From positions 1 to 57,780 of the forward strand of contig JAFSPZ010000036.1 in the NCBI GenBank assembly GCA_017451225.1: 57,780 bases of DNA, in the 5' to 3' direction. Under the pieces are notes generated by a model that had not been told where the DNA came from, ran no database searches, and was given only the letters and a program-made list of their open reading frames with translations. The translations under genes were made by a program, and so were the position numbers. Of the stretch, positions 1 through 9,164 are shown in pieces. The first letter of the stretch is position 1. Every line of letters begins with the position of its first letter. This stretch comes from Muribaculaceae bacterium (lineage in GTDB: Bacteria; Bacteroidota; Bacteroidia; Bacteroidales; Muribaculaceae).

Positions 1-30
1 TATCAGACATTGACTCCAGCAGGGACGTGA
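1..30 (+). CDS. possible 3' tail of an upstream coding sequence
   Basis: The first 30 bases can be read as the last nine codons of a plus-strand gene (YQTLTPAGT, then TGA at 28-30). The only support is a terminator-like hairpin that begins 15 bases after this stop. The fragment is too short to assign to any family. Confidence 0.3.
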   Translation, partial: YQTLTPAGT

Positions 31-44
31 TTGTCATATAACAA

Positions 45-79
45 TGGTGGGCATCGCGAGGTGTCCGCCATGTTTTTTT
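45..79 (+). terminator. rho-independent terminator
   Basis: A 9-bp stem with two G-U pairs (45-53 with 62-70) and an 8-base loop is followed by seven T residues at 73-79. It would end transcription of the gene lying left of the window. Confidence 0.65.
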
Positions 80-176
80 GGGGGACGCTTTATTTGTTTT
101 TGTTTTTTTGTGGTCTTCATTTGACATTAGTCTTTATTGCTGTCCTTTTGTTACCAGCCTGGGAATGTGGTGGTTT

Positions 177-287
177 ACATTTTTGAGGACGTAAAAGTGG
201 GAAATTTTACATTTTTAAGGACGTAAAAGTGTGAAATTTTACATTTTTAAGGACGTAAAAGTGTGAAATTTTACATTTTTAAGGACG
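177..287. repeat. 32-bp direct repeats (3.5 copies) before the ATPase promoter
   Basis: Units start at 177, 209 and 241, with a partial fourth at 273-287. Copies two and three are identical and the first differs at a few bases. Each unit contains GTAAAA, eight bases, then TTTTAC, an inverted repeat. The core GTGTGAAATTTTACAT lies at 229-244 and 261-276, with a variant at 197-212. The 32-bp period is about three helical turns, so the copies would face the same side of the DNA. The array stops five bases before the -33 box of the next gene, which suggests a regulatory array. The protein that would bind it is unknown. Confidence 0.85.
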
Positions 288-291
288 AAGT

Positions 292-322
292 TTTGTATTA
301 TTAGTATTTTTCATTAATTTTG
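292..322 (+). promoter_or_regulatory. Bacteroidota promoter of the ATPase gene
   Basis: TTTG at 292-295, a 19-bp spacer and TAATTTTG at 315-322 match the Bacteroidota -33/-7 form exactly. The expected transcript start is near 327, about 15 bases before the ATG. Confidence 0.75.
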
Positions 323-341
323 CGTCAAAAAATAAAGAGCT

Positions 342-1637
342 ATGTACCGCAAAGCAATAGAAGAACTGAAACAGTGGAAATCACGTAAGAATCGCAAGCC
401 GTTGATTTTGCGTGGCGCCCGTCAGGTGGGTAAAACTTGGCTCATGCAGGAGTTTGCTTCCACATGCTATGAGAAGCATGTCTACATCAATTTTGAGGAC
501 GAAGAAGCACTGCAGCAGGTGTTTGAAGACAACTTCGACATAGGTCGAATTATAGAGTCAATCGAGTTACGTTTTAGTGTGTCGATAGACGCTGACACGC
601 TGTTGATATTTGACGAGATACAATCGGCACATCGTGGAGTCACCTCGTTGAAGTATTTCTACGAGAAGTCTCCTGAATTACACATCATCGTAGCCGACTC
701 AATGCTTGGATTATCAACTGCCGAGAGCATCCCTGTGGGAAAAGTGGATTATTTAGACATCTACCCTATGACTTTTGATGAGTTTTTGATAGCAATTGGC
801 AAGGTGAAAGTTGTTGAAGCCATAAAGAATCGAAACTGGACGGCACTTCGCTCGGTGAATGACATACTCATACGTGACCTTAAAACCTATTATTTTGTAG
901 GAGGAATGCCCGAGGCTGTAAAAGAGTTTGTTGAGAGCCACGACTATAATGAAGTGAGACGTATACAGAACAACATTCTTGTTTCATACGACAGCAATTT
1001 TGTTAAGCATGCTCCCATAGATGTTGTTCCTCGCATCCGCATGGTGTGGAACTCACTGCCATCACAATTGTCACATGAGAACAAGAAATTCATATATGGT
1101 GCTGTTAAGCATGGTAGTCGTGCCAAAGATTTTGAAGTAGCGCTGCAATGGTTAGTGGATGCTGGTCTTGTGATAAAGGTGCATCGCACAAAGGCAGGAC
1201 GGCTGCCACTAAACGCCTTTGAAGACCTTTCAGCTTTTAAATTGTTCACTCTTGATGTTGGATTGCTATCGGCGATGAACAAAGTGACCCCCGACAGCTT
1301 AGTTTTGGGCAACGAACTCTTCACCACCTTTAAAGGGGCTCTAACTGAGCAGTTTGTAGCTCAACATCTTCACACGTTTGTAGATTTTCTTTATTATTGG
1401 TCGTCCGAGAATTCAAGTGGAGAGATTGACTTTCTAGTACAAGTGAATGACACTATTATACCTATTGAGGTTAAAGCTGAGGAGAACCTACGTTCAAAGA
1501 GTTTGCGAGTCTTTGTCGACAAAAATGACAACTTACATGGCGTCAGACTCTCGATGAGCTATTACCGCCAGCAAGAATGGATGGATAACTATCCTCTCTA
1601 CGCAATAGCATCACTTGAAGAAGCTGTTAAACCCTAA
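342..1637 (+). CDS. AAA ATPase with C-terminal DUF4143/nuclease-like domain
   Basis: This 431-residue protein belongs to the large, mostly uncharacterised family of AAA ATPases joined to DUF4143. Walker A is GARQVGKT (25-32) and Walker B ends in FDEIQ (90-94). The C-terminal part has the pattern GEIDF (about 360) then IPIEVK (about 373-378), as in PD-(D/E)XK nuclease folds. The usual sensor motif AGSLLG reads ADSMLG here, a small departure. These genes are often found as several paralogues per Bacteroidales genome and have been linked by inference to defence or mobile DNA; the real function is not known. It stands alone behind a 32-bp repeat array and a strong promoter, which suggests dedicated regulation. 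Confidence 0.85.
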   Translation: MYRKAIEELKQWKSRKNRKPLILRGARQVGKTWLMQEFASTCYEKHVYINFEDEEALQQVFEDNFDIGRIIESIELRFSVSIDADTLLIFDEIQSAHRGVTSLKYFYEKSPELHIIVADSMLGLSTAESIPVGKVDYLDIYPMTFDEFLIAIGKVKVVEAIKNRNWTALRSVNDILIRDLKTYYFVGGMPEAVKEFVESHDYNEVRRIQNNILVSYDSNFVKHAPIDVVPRIRMVWNSLPSQLSHENKKFIYGAVKHGSRAKDFEVALQWLVDAGLVIKVHRTKAGRLPLNAFEDLSAFKLFTLDVGLLSAMNKVTPDSLVLGNELFTTFKGALTEQFVAQHLHTFVDFLYYWSSENSSGEIDFLVQVNDTIIPIEVKAEENLRSKSLRVFVDKNDNLHGVRLSMSYYRQQEWMDNYPLYAIASLEEAVKP

Positions 1638-1737
1638 TCGGTCATTAGGCGACGACAGGTTTTTAATGGTCTTTTATGCTATAACAGTTTTTTCTGACTT
1701 GCCATGTCATCATTTTTGGAAGTTTATGCTTTTTAAA

Positions 1738-1770
1738 TTGTGGTATTTTCGCCAAAAATTACTAACTTTG
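1738..1770 (+). promoter_or_regulatory. putative promoter of the parC operon
   Basis: TTG at 1738-1740, 22 bp, then TAACTTTG at 1763-1770. The start codon of parC follows about 49 bases later. Confidence 0.6.
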
Positions 1771-1818
1771 TCGATTAATTGCTATTATAGGAGTTTTATA
1801 TACTCTAATAATTTATAA

Positions 1819-4629
1819 ATGAACGACGACAACAAAAATAAAGCTGAAGAACTGGAGCCCATCAAGGACGACAACTCCGAGGCAACCATTTCCCACTCTG
1901 AAAAAGAAGGGCCCGAGGGGAGCATGACCGATTCTTCTGAGTCAAGTGAGTCAAGTGAGTCAACCGACCCACAAGCCCCTAACACGCCCACTGAGCACGA
2001 TTCCCATGCCGCAAGCGCTGCCGCAACTGCAAAAAAAGACAAGCGCCTCAAGCTATCGGGCATGTATGAGAACTGGTTTATCGACTATGCAAGCTATGTA
2101 ATACTCGAGCGCGCCATTCCACACATTGAAGATGGTCTCAAGCCTGTGCAGCGACGCATCCTCCATGTGATGAAGGAAAGCGACGACGGCCATTACACCA
2201 AAGTGGCTGGTATCGTGGGCGACACCATGCACTACCACCCACACGGCGACGCCTCTATTGGCGACGCACTAGTGCAATTAGGACAAAAAGAACTGCTCAT
2301 CGACACCCAAGGTAACTGGGGTAACATCCTCACTGGCGACGGAGCTGCCGCACCACGTTACATCGAGGCACGTCTGAGCGAGTTTGCTCTCGAGGTGGCT
2401 TTCGACAACAAGGTTACCGATTGGACCATGAGCTACGACGGTCGCAACCGCGAGCCCATTACCCTGCCTGTGAAATTCCCATTGTTGCTTGCTCAAGGTG
2501 CCGAGGGCATCGCCGTAGGACTCTCTTGTAAGATTCTACCTCACAACTTCAACGAGATACTCGACGCTGCCGTCTCCTATCTCAAGGGCGAAGAGTTCCA
2601 GCTCTACCCCGACTTCCCCACAGGCGGATATGTCGACGTGAACAACTACCGTGACGGAGAGCGTGGCGGCAACGTGAGGGTTCGCACCAAAATTGAGAAA
2701 CTCGACAACAAGACCCTTCTTGTCAAAGACCTGCCCTACGGCAAGACCACAAGCACCCTCATCGACTCCATCTTGCGAGCCGCCGAGAAGGGTAAGATAA
2801 AAATCAAGAAGGTAGAGGACAACACTTCGTCTACCGCCGAGATTATCGTCACCTTGCAGCCTGGAACCTCGAGCGACAAGGCAATCGACGCACTCTACGC
2901 TTTCAGCGACTGCGAGACCAGCATCTCGCCCAACATATGCGTTATCAAAGACGAGAAACCGCAGTTCCTCACTGCAACCCACCTGCTGCAGTTCAGCGTT
3001 GACCACACCAAGGATATTCTCAAGCGCGAACTCGAGATTCAGCGCCTCGACACAATGGAGTCGCTGTTCTTTGCCTCACTCGAGAAAATTTTCATCGAGG
3101 AGCGCATCTACAAGGATCGTGGCTATGAGCAAGCCAAGGACGAGGACGCTGCCGTGAAGCACATCGACAAGCGACTCGAGCCCTTCAAGCCGCAGTTCTA
3201 CCGTGCCATCACCCGCGACGATATCCTGCGACTCATGGAAATCAAGATGAAGCGCATTGTCAAGTTCAACAGCGACAAGGCCGACAACTACATCGCAATG
3301 CTCAACGAGCGCTTAGCCGACATCGACTACAAGCTGGCACACCTCGTAGAGCACACCATCGAGTGGTATGAGAACCTTAAGAAGAAATATGGCCATCTGC
3401 ACCCTCGCCGCACTACCATACGCGACTTCGACACAATCGTCGCAAGCAAGGTTGCCGAGGCCAACGAGAAACTCTATATCAACCGACAAGAGGGATTCAT
3501 CGGCACCTCGCTCAAGAAGGATGAATACATCTGCAACTGTAGCGACATCGACGATATCATCGTCTTCTACAAGGACGGCAAGTACAAGGTCGTGAAGGTT
3601 GCCGAGAAGCTATATGTGGGCAAGCACGTTATGCACGTGGGAGTCTACAAGCGCAACGACACCCGCACCATCTTCAACGCACTGTATACCGACGGACGTG
3701 GCGGCACCACCTATATGAAACGTTTTGCCGTCACTGGTGTCACTCGCGACAGGGAATATGACATAACTCAAGGCAAGCCAGGCTCTAAAATCCTTTGGTT
3801 CACTGTTAACCCCAACGGAGAAGCCGAGGTGCTCAGAGTCACACTCAAGCCCAAGAAGCACTTGCGCGTACTGCAGTTTGACCTCGACCTAGCCGACCTC
3901 GCCATCAAGGGCAAGACAGCACGAGGCAACATGGTGACCAAGAACGAGATACATCGCATTACACTCAAGGAGCACGGACGCTCCACACTGGGCGACCGCG
4001 AGGTGTGGTTCGACCAGGACATCCTCCGCATCAACTACGAGGGACATGGCGTCTCGCTGGGTAAGTTCGCCGGCGATGACCGCATCTTGGTAATCATGAA
4101 GAATGGCGACTTCTACACCACTAGCAACGAGGCCACCAACCACTACGAAGAAGGCATCTTGCGCATCATGAAGTACGACCCCTCAATCGTGTGGACAGCT
4201 ATCCTCAACGATGCCGACCAGGGATATGTCTACCTCAAGCGATTCACCCTCGACGACAACAACAAGAAGCAGCGCATGATTGGCGACAACCCCGAGTCGA
4301 GCCTAATCCTGCTCTCATGCGAGAAATATCCGCGATTTGAAATCAAGTTTGGTGGCGACGACAGCGTGCGCGACAACCTCATAGTCGACGCCGAAGAATT
4401 TATTGCCGTCAAGAGCTTCCATGCCAAGGGCAAGCGACTCACTAACTACAAGGTCGACACCGTCACCGAGCTAGAGCCGCGCATTGTTGAGGAAGAAACC
4501 CCACAAGAACCCGAAAGCCAAGATTCTGAACAAGAAAACGGAGGCAACGATGAGATAAGTCAACAAGAAGTATTAGACAAACTCACAGGACAAACCAGAC
4601 TCTTTGACGAAGACGGGGACAACAATTAG
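1819..4629 (+). CDS. parC: DNA topoisomerase IV subunit A
   Basis: This is the breakage-reunion subunit of topoisomerase IV, which decatenates replicated chromosomes with ParE. The type IIA core starts near residue 80. The catalytic tyrosine is Tyr181 in AAAPRYIEARLS, and QRRILHVM (111-118) and HYHPHGDAS (138-146) are conserved parts of the cleavage domain. The 936-residue length and divergent C-terminal half fit Bacteroidota ParC better than GyrA. Residues 1-75 form an unusual acidic, Ser/Glu-rich extension encoded in part by a 9-bp repeat (about 1939-1962). The gene heads a plus-strand run with a DUF3316 gene 9 bases downstream. parE is not in the window. Confidence 0.93.
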   Translation: MNDDNKNKAEELEPIKDDNSEATISHSEKEGPEGSMTDSSESSESSESTDPQAPNTPTEHDSHAASAAATAKKDKRLKLSGMYENWFIDYASYVILERAIPHIEDGLKPVQRRILHVMKESDDGHYTKVAGIVGDTMHYHPHGDASIGDALVQLGQKELLIDTQGNWGNILTGDGAAAPRYIEARLSEFALEVAFDNKVTDWTMSYDGRNREPITLPVKFPLLLAQGAEGIAVGLSCKILPHNFNEILDAAVSYLKGEEFQLYPDFPTGGYVDVNNYRDGERGGNVRVRTKIEKLDNKTLLVKDLPYGKTTSTLIDSILRAAEKGKIKIKKVEDNTSSTAEIIVTLQPGTSSDKAIDALYAFSDCETSISPNICVIKDEKPQFLTATHLLQFSVDHTKDILKRELEIQRLDTMESLFFASLEKIFIEERIYKDRGYEQAKDEDAAVKHIDKRLEPFKPQFYRAITRDDILRLMEIKMKRIVKFNSDKADNYIAMLNERLADIDYKLAHLVEHTIEWYENLKKKYGHLHPRRTTIRDFDTIVASKVAEANEKLYINRQEGFIGTSLKKDEYICNCSDIDDIIVFYKDGKYKVVKVAEKLYVGKHVMHVGVYKRNDTRTIFNALYTDGRGGTTYMKRFAVTGVTRDREYDITQGKPGSKILWFTVNPNGEAEVLRVTLKPKKHLRVLQFDLDLADLAIKGKTARGNMVTKNEIHRITLKEHGRSTLGDREVWFDQDILRINYEGHGVSLGKFAGDDRILVIMKNGDFYTTSNEATNHYEEGILRIMKYDPSIVWTAILNDADQGYVYLKRFTLDDNNKKQRMIGDNPESSLILLSCEKYPRFEIKFGGDDSVRDNLIVDAEEFIAVKSFHAKGKRLTNYKVDTVTELEPRIVEEETPQEPESQDSEQENGGNDEISQQEVLDKLTGQTRLFDEDGDNN

Positions 4630-4638
4630 TTAAAAACA

Positions 4639-5517
4639 ATGACACGCAAAGGCTACATAGGGATTCTATTCATCATGCTTCTCACAGCATGGCAATCGCA
4701 ATGCGCTCTAGCGCAAAACGAAAGTAGCGAGAAACCCTTGCGACCCGTAGCCTCTATGTTCTCGGCACAATATGGACATTCTTCAGTGCTCGACTCCTAT
4801 CTCTCACCGCTGAAATATGGTGGACATGCCATCGCCATCAACTACGAGGCTCAGCAGGCAACTGGGTTCAACCCCGAGAAGTGGACAAGGCAACTGCGAC
4901 TGGGAGTGGACTATGACTACACCCACAACCCCGCCGGCAATCACAATATGCACTCACTCTTGGTCGATGCTAGCTGGGGAATGATGCACAGGTGGAAGGA
5001 CATCCTCACACCGGGGCTGCAACTCCAACTTGGCGGTGAGACGCAATTCAGAGGGGGAGCAGTGTATAATGCCTATAATAGCAACAATGTTGTCTCGGCA
5101 CGCATCCACTGGAATGTGGGGCTACTGGGACAAGCTGTCTACAACACCCACATCAAGCGATTACCTATAACCCTGCGTTACCAAGCCATTTTGCCGGTTG
5201 CAGGAGCTTTCTTCGCTCCCGACTACGACGAGGCCTACTACGAGATTTACCTGGGCAACCACAGCAATCTTGCACACTTTGGATGGTGGGGAAACCGCTT
5301 CGACCTCGACCACACCATCTCGGCCGACCTGCATCTGGGCAACACAATCCTGCGCATTGGCTACCGCAACCGCATCAACACGTCGTGGATAAACAACATC
5401 AACACCCGCGACATTGCCCACTACCTTGTCATTGGCATCGGAGGCGAGTTCTTGAATGTGGGAGCTAAAAACAAGTCAAAGTTGAACAACAACACTATAT
5501 CATCGATTTATCAATGA
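4639..5517 (+). CDS. DUF3316 outer-membrane-type protein
   Basis: A 292-residue protein with a signal peptide ending at about residue 25 (CALAQ). The rest is rich in alternating aromatic and polar residues, as in small outer-membrane beta-barrels. It resembles the Bacteroidales DUF3316 family, whose function is unknown. It follows parC closely and its last four bases overlap the start of the S41 peptidase gene (ATGA), so the genes are probably co-transcribed and translationally coupled. Confidence 0.75.
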   Translation: MTRKGYIGILFIMLLTAWQSQCALAQNESSEKPLRPVASMFSAQYGHSSVLDSYLSPLKYGGHAIAINYEAQQATGFNPEKWTRQLRLGVDYDYTHNPAGNHNMHSLLVDASWGMMHRWKDILTPGLQLQLGGETQFRGGAVYNAYNSNNVVSARIHWNVGLLGQAVYNTHIKRLPITLRYQAILPVAGAFFAPDYDEAYYEIYLGNHSNLAHFGWWGNRFDLDHTISADLHLGNTILRIGYRNRINTSWINNINTRDIAHYLVIGIGGEFLNVGAKNKSKLNNNTISSIYQ

Positions 5518-6533
5518 AACGCCTGTTCTACACATTGATCACAGCCCTGGTGCTGCTTCCGCTCGGCTCCTGCCACGACCAGGTGGAGTGGGACAATGAC
5601 CCCTATGGCAACTTCGATGCGCTATGGTCAATTCTAGATGAGCACTACTGCTTCTTTGCCTACAAGGATGTTGACTGGCAGGCTGTCAAGGCGCAATACA
5701 GAAGCAAGATTCACGATGACATCTCAAGCCGCGAACTCTTTGACCTGTGCAGCGACATGCTCAAGGAACTGCAAGACGGACACACCAACCTCATTTCATC
5801 GTTCGATGTGTCGAGATACTGGATATGGGAACAATATCCCATCAACTACGACGAGAGGCTTATAGACCAGTATTACCTCAATTTCAACTACCGCAGGGCA
5901 TCGGGAATCAAATACCAGATTCTGGGCAATAATTTCGCCTATATGTACTATGGCGACTTTGCAAGTGGGATTGGCGACGGAAACCTCGACCTCATTCTCA
6001 ACAACCTCACAGCAAGCGACGGGCTCGTTATAGACGTGCGCAACAATGGTGGTGGCTATCTAACCAACGTTGAAACGCTTGTGGGAAGATTTATTGATGA
6101 ACGCATCTACGCCGGTTCCATCCAGCACAAGAACGGTACTGGACACAACGATTTCTCCGAACCCTATGACTACTACTTCGAGCCGGCACACGGGCGCGTA
6201 CACTACAACAAGCCCATCGTCGTGCTTGCAAACCGTGGCTCGTTCAGCGCCACCAACAATTTTGTCTCCATCATGAAATCGTTGCCCAATGTCACCATCG
6301 TGGGTGACGTCACTGGGGGCGGATGCGGACTGCCTTTCACAAGCGAGCTGCCCAATGGCTGGAGCATACGATTCTCGGCAGCTCCCATCACTGGACCCGA
6401 CGGAAAACTCACCGAGTTTGGCGTGGAACCCGATGTGAAGGTCGACATGACACAAGAAGACATAGCTCGAGGCAAGGACACAATCCTAGAGAAAGCTTTT
6501 GAAATTTTAAAACAAGAACGAACAAATAGCTGA
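5514..6533 (+). CDS. S41-family peptidase, lipoprotein
   Basis: A 339-residue C-terminal-processing-type peptidase. A signal peptide ends in the lipobox LGSC with Cys20 as lipid anchor, so it is exported and probably sits on a membrane surface. The S41 fold is shown by QDGHTN (87-92), VIDVRNNGGG (172-181) and NRGSFSATN (240-248), in which Ser245 aligns with the nucleophile. The segment that normally supplies the catalytic lysine (GxxTxGKG) reads GDVTGGGCG and has no lysine, so catalysis may differ or be lost. It overlaps the DUF3316 gene by four bases. Its substrate is unknown. Confidence 0.85.
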   Translation: MKRLFYTLITALVLLPLGSCHDQVEWDNDPYGNFDALWSILDEHYCFFAYKDVDWQAVKAQYRSKIHDDISSRELFDLCSDMLKELQDGHTNLISSFDVSRYWIWEQYPINYDERLIDQYYLNFNYRRASGIKYQILGNNFAYMYYGDFASGIGDGNLDLILNNLTASDGLVIDVRNNGGGYLTNVETLVGRFIDERIYAGSIQHKNGTGHNDFSEPYDYYFEPAHGRVHYNKPIVVLANRGSFSATNNFVSIMKSLPNVTIVGDVTGGGCGLPFTSELPNGWSIRFSAAPITGPDGKLTEFGVEPDVKVDMTQEDIARGKDTILEKAFEILKQERTNS

Positions 6534-6538
6534 TAACT

Positions 6539-7216
6539 ATGGAAATTACCCCCATCGCCACATTCCACTCGCCTTTTAACGATAAGTTTGGCATTCCGCG
6601 TCAAAGTGGGATTGTGAGCGCGCTGGAAGGGACCATAGTTTTTGAACCACAGTTCCGAAACCCCGACAGTCTTAGGGGATTAGAGGAATTTGAATATATC
6701 TGGCTGATATGGGAGTTCTCGGCCAACAAACACGCAGCAGCGAGCCCAACGGTAAGACCTCCCAGGCTTGGTGGCAACACCCGGATAGGTGTTTATGCCA
6801 CGCGCTCGCCCTACCGCCACAATGCACTAGGGCTATCGGCAGTGAAACTGGCAAAAGTGGAGCTCAACACTCCGCAAGGGCCAGTAATCCATGTGGAAGG
6901 CGCCGACTTGATGAACGGCACCCCAATCTATGACATCAAACCCTACATAGCCTATGCCGACGCTCATCCCGACGCTCGATGCGGGTTCGTCGACACCAAC
7001 AACTGGCAATCGCTCGAGGTCACTATACCTCAAGAGGTGCAGCAGTTGTTCTCACAACAACAACTCGAGGCGCTGCGGCAATCTCTCGCTCTCGACCCAA
7101 GGCCACATTACCATAACGACCCTTCCAAAGTCTATGGTATGCACTTTGCAGGTCACGACATCCACTTCAGCGTTGATGGAAAACTACTCACTGTAATCAA
7201 TTCTAATAACGAATAA
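6539..7216 (+). CDS. trmO: tRNA (t6A37) N6-methyltransferase TrmO
   Basis: TrmO (TsaA/YaeB family) methylates N6-threonylcarbamoyladenosine at position 37 of threonine tRNA using S-adenosylmethionine. The N-terminal TsaA beta-barrel is clear: SPFNDKFGIPRQ (about 10-21) and RPPRLGGNTRIGVYATRSP (about 73-91) are the family signatures. The length of 225 residues is usual. It starts five bases after the S41 gene and is followed 15 bases later by the nucleoside kinase gene, so it appears to be part of the parC-led run. Confidence 0.92.
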   Translation: MEITPIATFHSPFNDKFGIPRQSGIVSALEGTIVFEPQFRNPDSLRGLEEFEYIWLIWEFSANKHAAASPTVRPPRLGGNTRIGVYATRSPYRHNALGLSAVKLAKVELNTPQGPVIHVEGADLMNGTPIYDIKPYIAYADAHPDARCGFVDTNNWQSLEVTIPQEVQQLFSQQQLEALRQSLALDPRPHYHNDPSKVYGMHFAGHDIHFSVDGKLLTVINSNNE

Positions 7217-7231
7217 AAATATTTACTCCCC

Positions 7232-8920
7232 ATGCTTCAAATCCGATGTAAAAACAACAATGAGACAAGAGAATTTCCGGAGGGAACGTCTCTACTTGAA
7301 GTCTACAACGCATTTGCCGATGAACTGAATTTTAAGTATCCTGTCGTTTCGGCCAAGGTAAACAATGCCTCACAAGGTCTAAAATTCAGGCTTTTCCAGA
7401 ACCGTGACGTGGAATTCATGGACGCTCGTCGCGGATCGGGATATCGAGTATATGTGCGCTCGCTCTGCTTCGTGCTCTACAAAGCCACTTCCGACATTTG
7501 CCCAGGAAGCAAATTATTTATTGAGCACCCCATTTCGGGAGGATACTATTGCAACCTGAGGAAGAAGAACTTCGAGCCGGTGACCGATGAAGACATCGAA
7601 AACATTCGCAAACGCATGCACGAAATTGTCGACAACGACATGGTGTTCCACCGTCATGAGGCAACTACCGAAGCGGCCGTGAAAGTCTTTGCCGAACGAG
7701 GATTTGCCGACAAAGTGAAACTGCTCGAGTCGAGTGGACAAATCTACAGTGATTACTACACCCTAGAAGACACTGCCGACTATTTCTATGGTCCGCTCGT
7801 GCCTTCGGCTGGATATCTCAAGGTGTGGGACGTGATTAGATATAAGGATGGTCTCATGCTGCGCACTCACGACTGGGACGACCCCGACAAACTTTCGGAA
7901 ATGCACGATATGCCACGCACTTTTGAAATGTTTGCCGAGAAAGTTCACTGGGATGTGATTATGCGCCAGTCTAATGCCGGCGATGTCAACAAGGCTATTC
8001 TCAAGGGACACGCTTCCGAACTCATTCAAGTGAGTGAGGCACTGCAAGAAAAGAAAATTGTACAGATTGCCGAAGAAATCGACCGCCGATTCCGTGACAA
8101 GGAAAACCCCATCCGCATTGTCCTTATCACCGGTCCTTCCAGTTCAGGTAAGACAACATTCTGTAAGCGTCTTTCAATCCAACTGCTGGCTTGCGGCCTG
8201 CGTCCGTTGTCATTCTCGACCGACGATTACTTTGTCAACCGCGTCGACACTCCGCTGCTGCCCAATGGGGACTATGATTTCGACAACATCAAGGCTGTTG
8301 ACTGTGAGCTCCTTGAGGACCACCTCATGCGACTCATGCAGGGCGAGAGAGTTGAAATTCCTGAGTACAACTTCGTCACCGGAGAAAGGGAGTACAATGG
8401 CAAGAAGCTCAAACTCAAGAACGACACAGTGCTCATCATCGAGGGTATTCACGCTCTAAACCCGATGCTAACCGAGAGAATTCCCGATTCGGCAAAATTC
8501 AAGGTTTACATTTCTACACTCACAAGCATCTCACTCGACGACCACAACTGGGTGCCCACAAGCGACAACCGACTGCTCAGGCGCATTATCCGCGACTACA
8601 ATAAGGGAGCATTCAGCGCCAAAGAGACCATAAGCCACTGGAAGAACGTGTGCCTCTCCGAGGAGCAGTGGATTGCACCCTATCAGGAGAATGCCGACGT
8701 CATGTTCAACTCGGCGCTCAACATCGAGTTTGCCGTTTTGAGACCGCATGCCGAGCTCATCCTCTCGTCGGTTCCCAAAAACTGCCCCGAGTATAGCGAA
8801 GCACACCGACTGCTCAAGTTCATTCATTACTTCATCCCAGTCGATGACAAGGAAATCCCGCCCACAAGCATCATGCGAGAGTTCCTTGGCGGTTCAAGTT
8901 TCAAGTACCCCAACCGATAA
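7232..8920 (+). CDS. TGS-domain nucleoside (uridine-type) kinase
   Basis: This 562-residue protein joins a TGS/ThrRS-like N-terminus (about 1-230, including the HRHEA segment typical of the ThrRS second domain) to a phosphoribulokinase/uridine kinase domain. The P-loop GPSSSGKT lies near residue 304, and the later FSTDDYF and LIIEGIHALN motifs match uridine kinase. The family is common in Bacteroidales and is annotated as nucleoside kinase; the real substrate is not established from sequence. It ends the parC-led gene run and is followed at once by a strong terminator. Confidence 0.88.
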   Translation: MLQIRCKNNNETREFPEGTSLLEVYNAFADELNFKYPVVSAKVNNASQGLKFRLFQNRDVEFMDARRGSGYRVYVRSLCFVLYKATSDICPGSKLFIEHPISGGYYCNLRKKNFEPVTDEDIENIRKRMHEIVDNDMVFHRHEATTEAAVKVFAERGFADKVKLLESSGQIYSDYYTLEDTADYFYGPLVPSAGYLKVWDVIRYKDGLMLRTHDWDDPDKLSEMHDMPRTFEMFAEKVHWDVIMRQSNAGDVNKAILKGHASELIQVSEALQEKKIVQIAEEIDRRFRDKENPIRIVLITGPSSSGKTTFCKRLSIQLLACGLRPLSFSTDDYFVNRVDTPLLPNGDYDFDNIKAVDCELLEDHLMRLMQGERVEIPEYNFVTGEREYNGKKLKLKNDTVLIIEGIHALNPMLTERIPDSAKFKVYISTLTSISLDDHNWVPTSDNRLLRRIIRDYNKGAFSAKETISHWKNVCLSEEQWIAPYQENADVMFNSALNIEFAVLRPHAELILSSVPKNCPEYSEAHRLLKFIHYFIPVDDKEIPPTSIMREFLGGSSFKYPNR

Positions 8921-8924
8921 CATG

Positions 8925-8958
8925 CTTTCCCCTCAATCTCAAGAGGGGAAAGTTTTTT
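8925..8958 (+). terminator. rho-independent terminator after the kinase
   Basis: A perfect 10-bp stem (CTTTCCCCTC, 8925-8934, with 8943-8952) is followed directly by six T residues. It closes the parC-led transcription unit. Confidence 0.9.
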
Positions 8959-9125
8959 GTCATTACTTTGAGTGATACCCCTTTTAAGAACAAGAGGGGC
9001 AGGTGAATTGTGGCGATACCAATGAGTTGAGCTCCTTCTTCGATGAACACTAACGATTTTTGTTGTTTTTTAGTGGTTAAAGTCGTTTTTTTATCACTTT
9101 TGATGTATTTGTCAAGCAAAAGTGT

Positions 9126-9133
9126 TATCTTTG
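9126..9133 (+). promoter_or_regulatory. -7 box for psd-pssA
   Basis: TATCTTTG matches the -7 form. TTTTG at 9098-9102 lies 23 bp upstream and is a usable but loose -33 box. The psd ATG is 31 bases downstream. Confidence 0.55.
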
Positions 9134-9164
9134 CAGATTAAAAAGCAAAGTTTTTATCTTTAAG

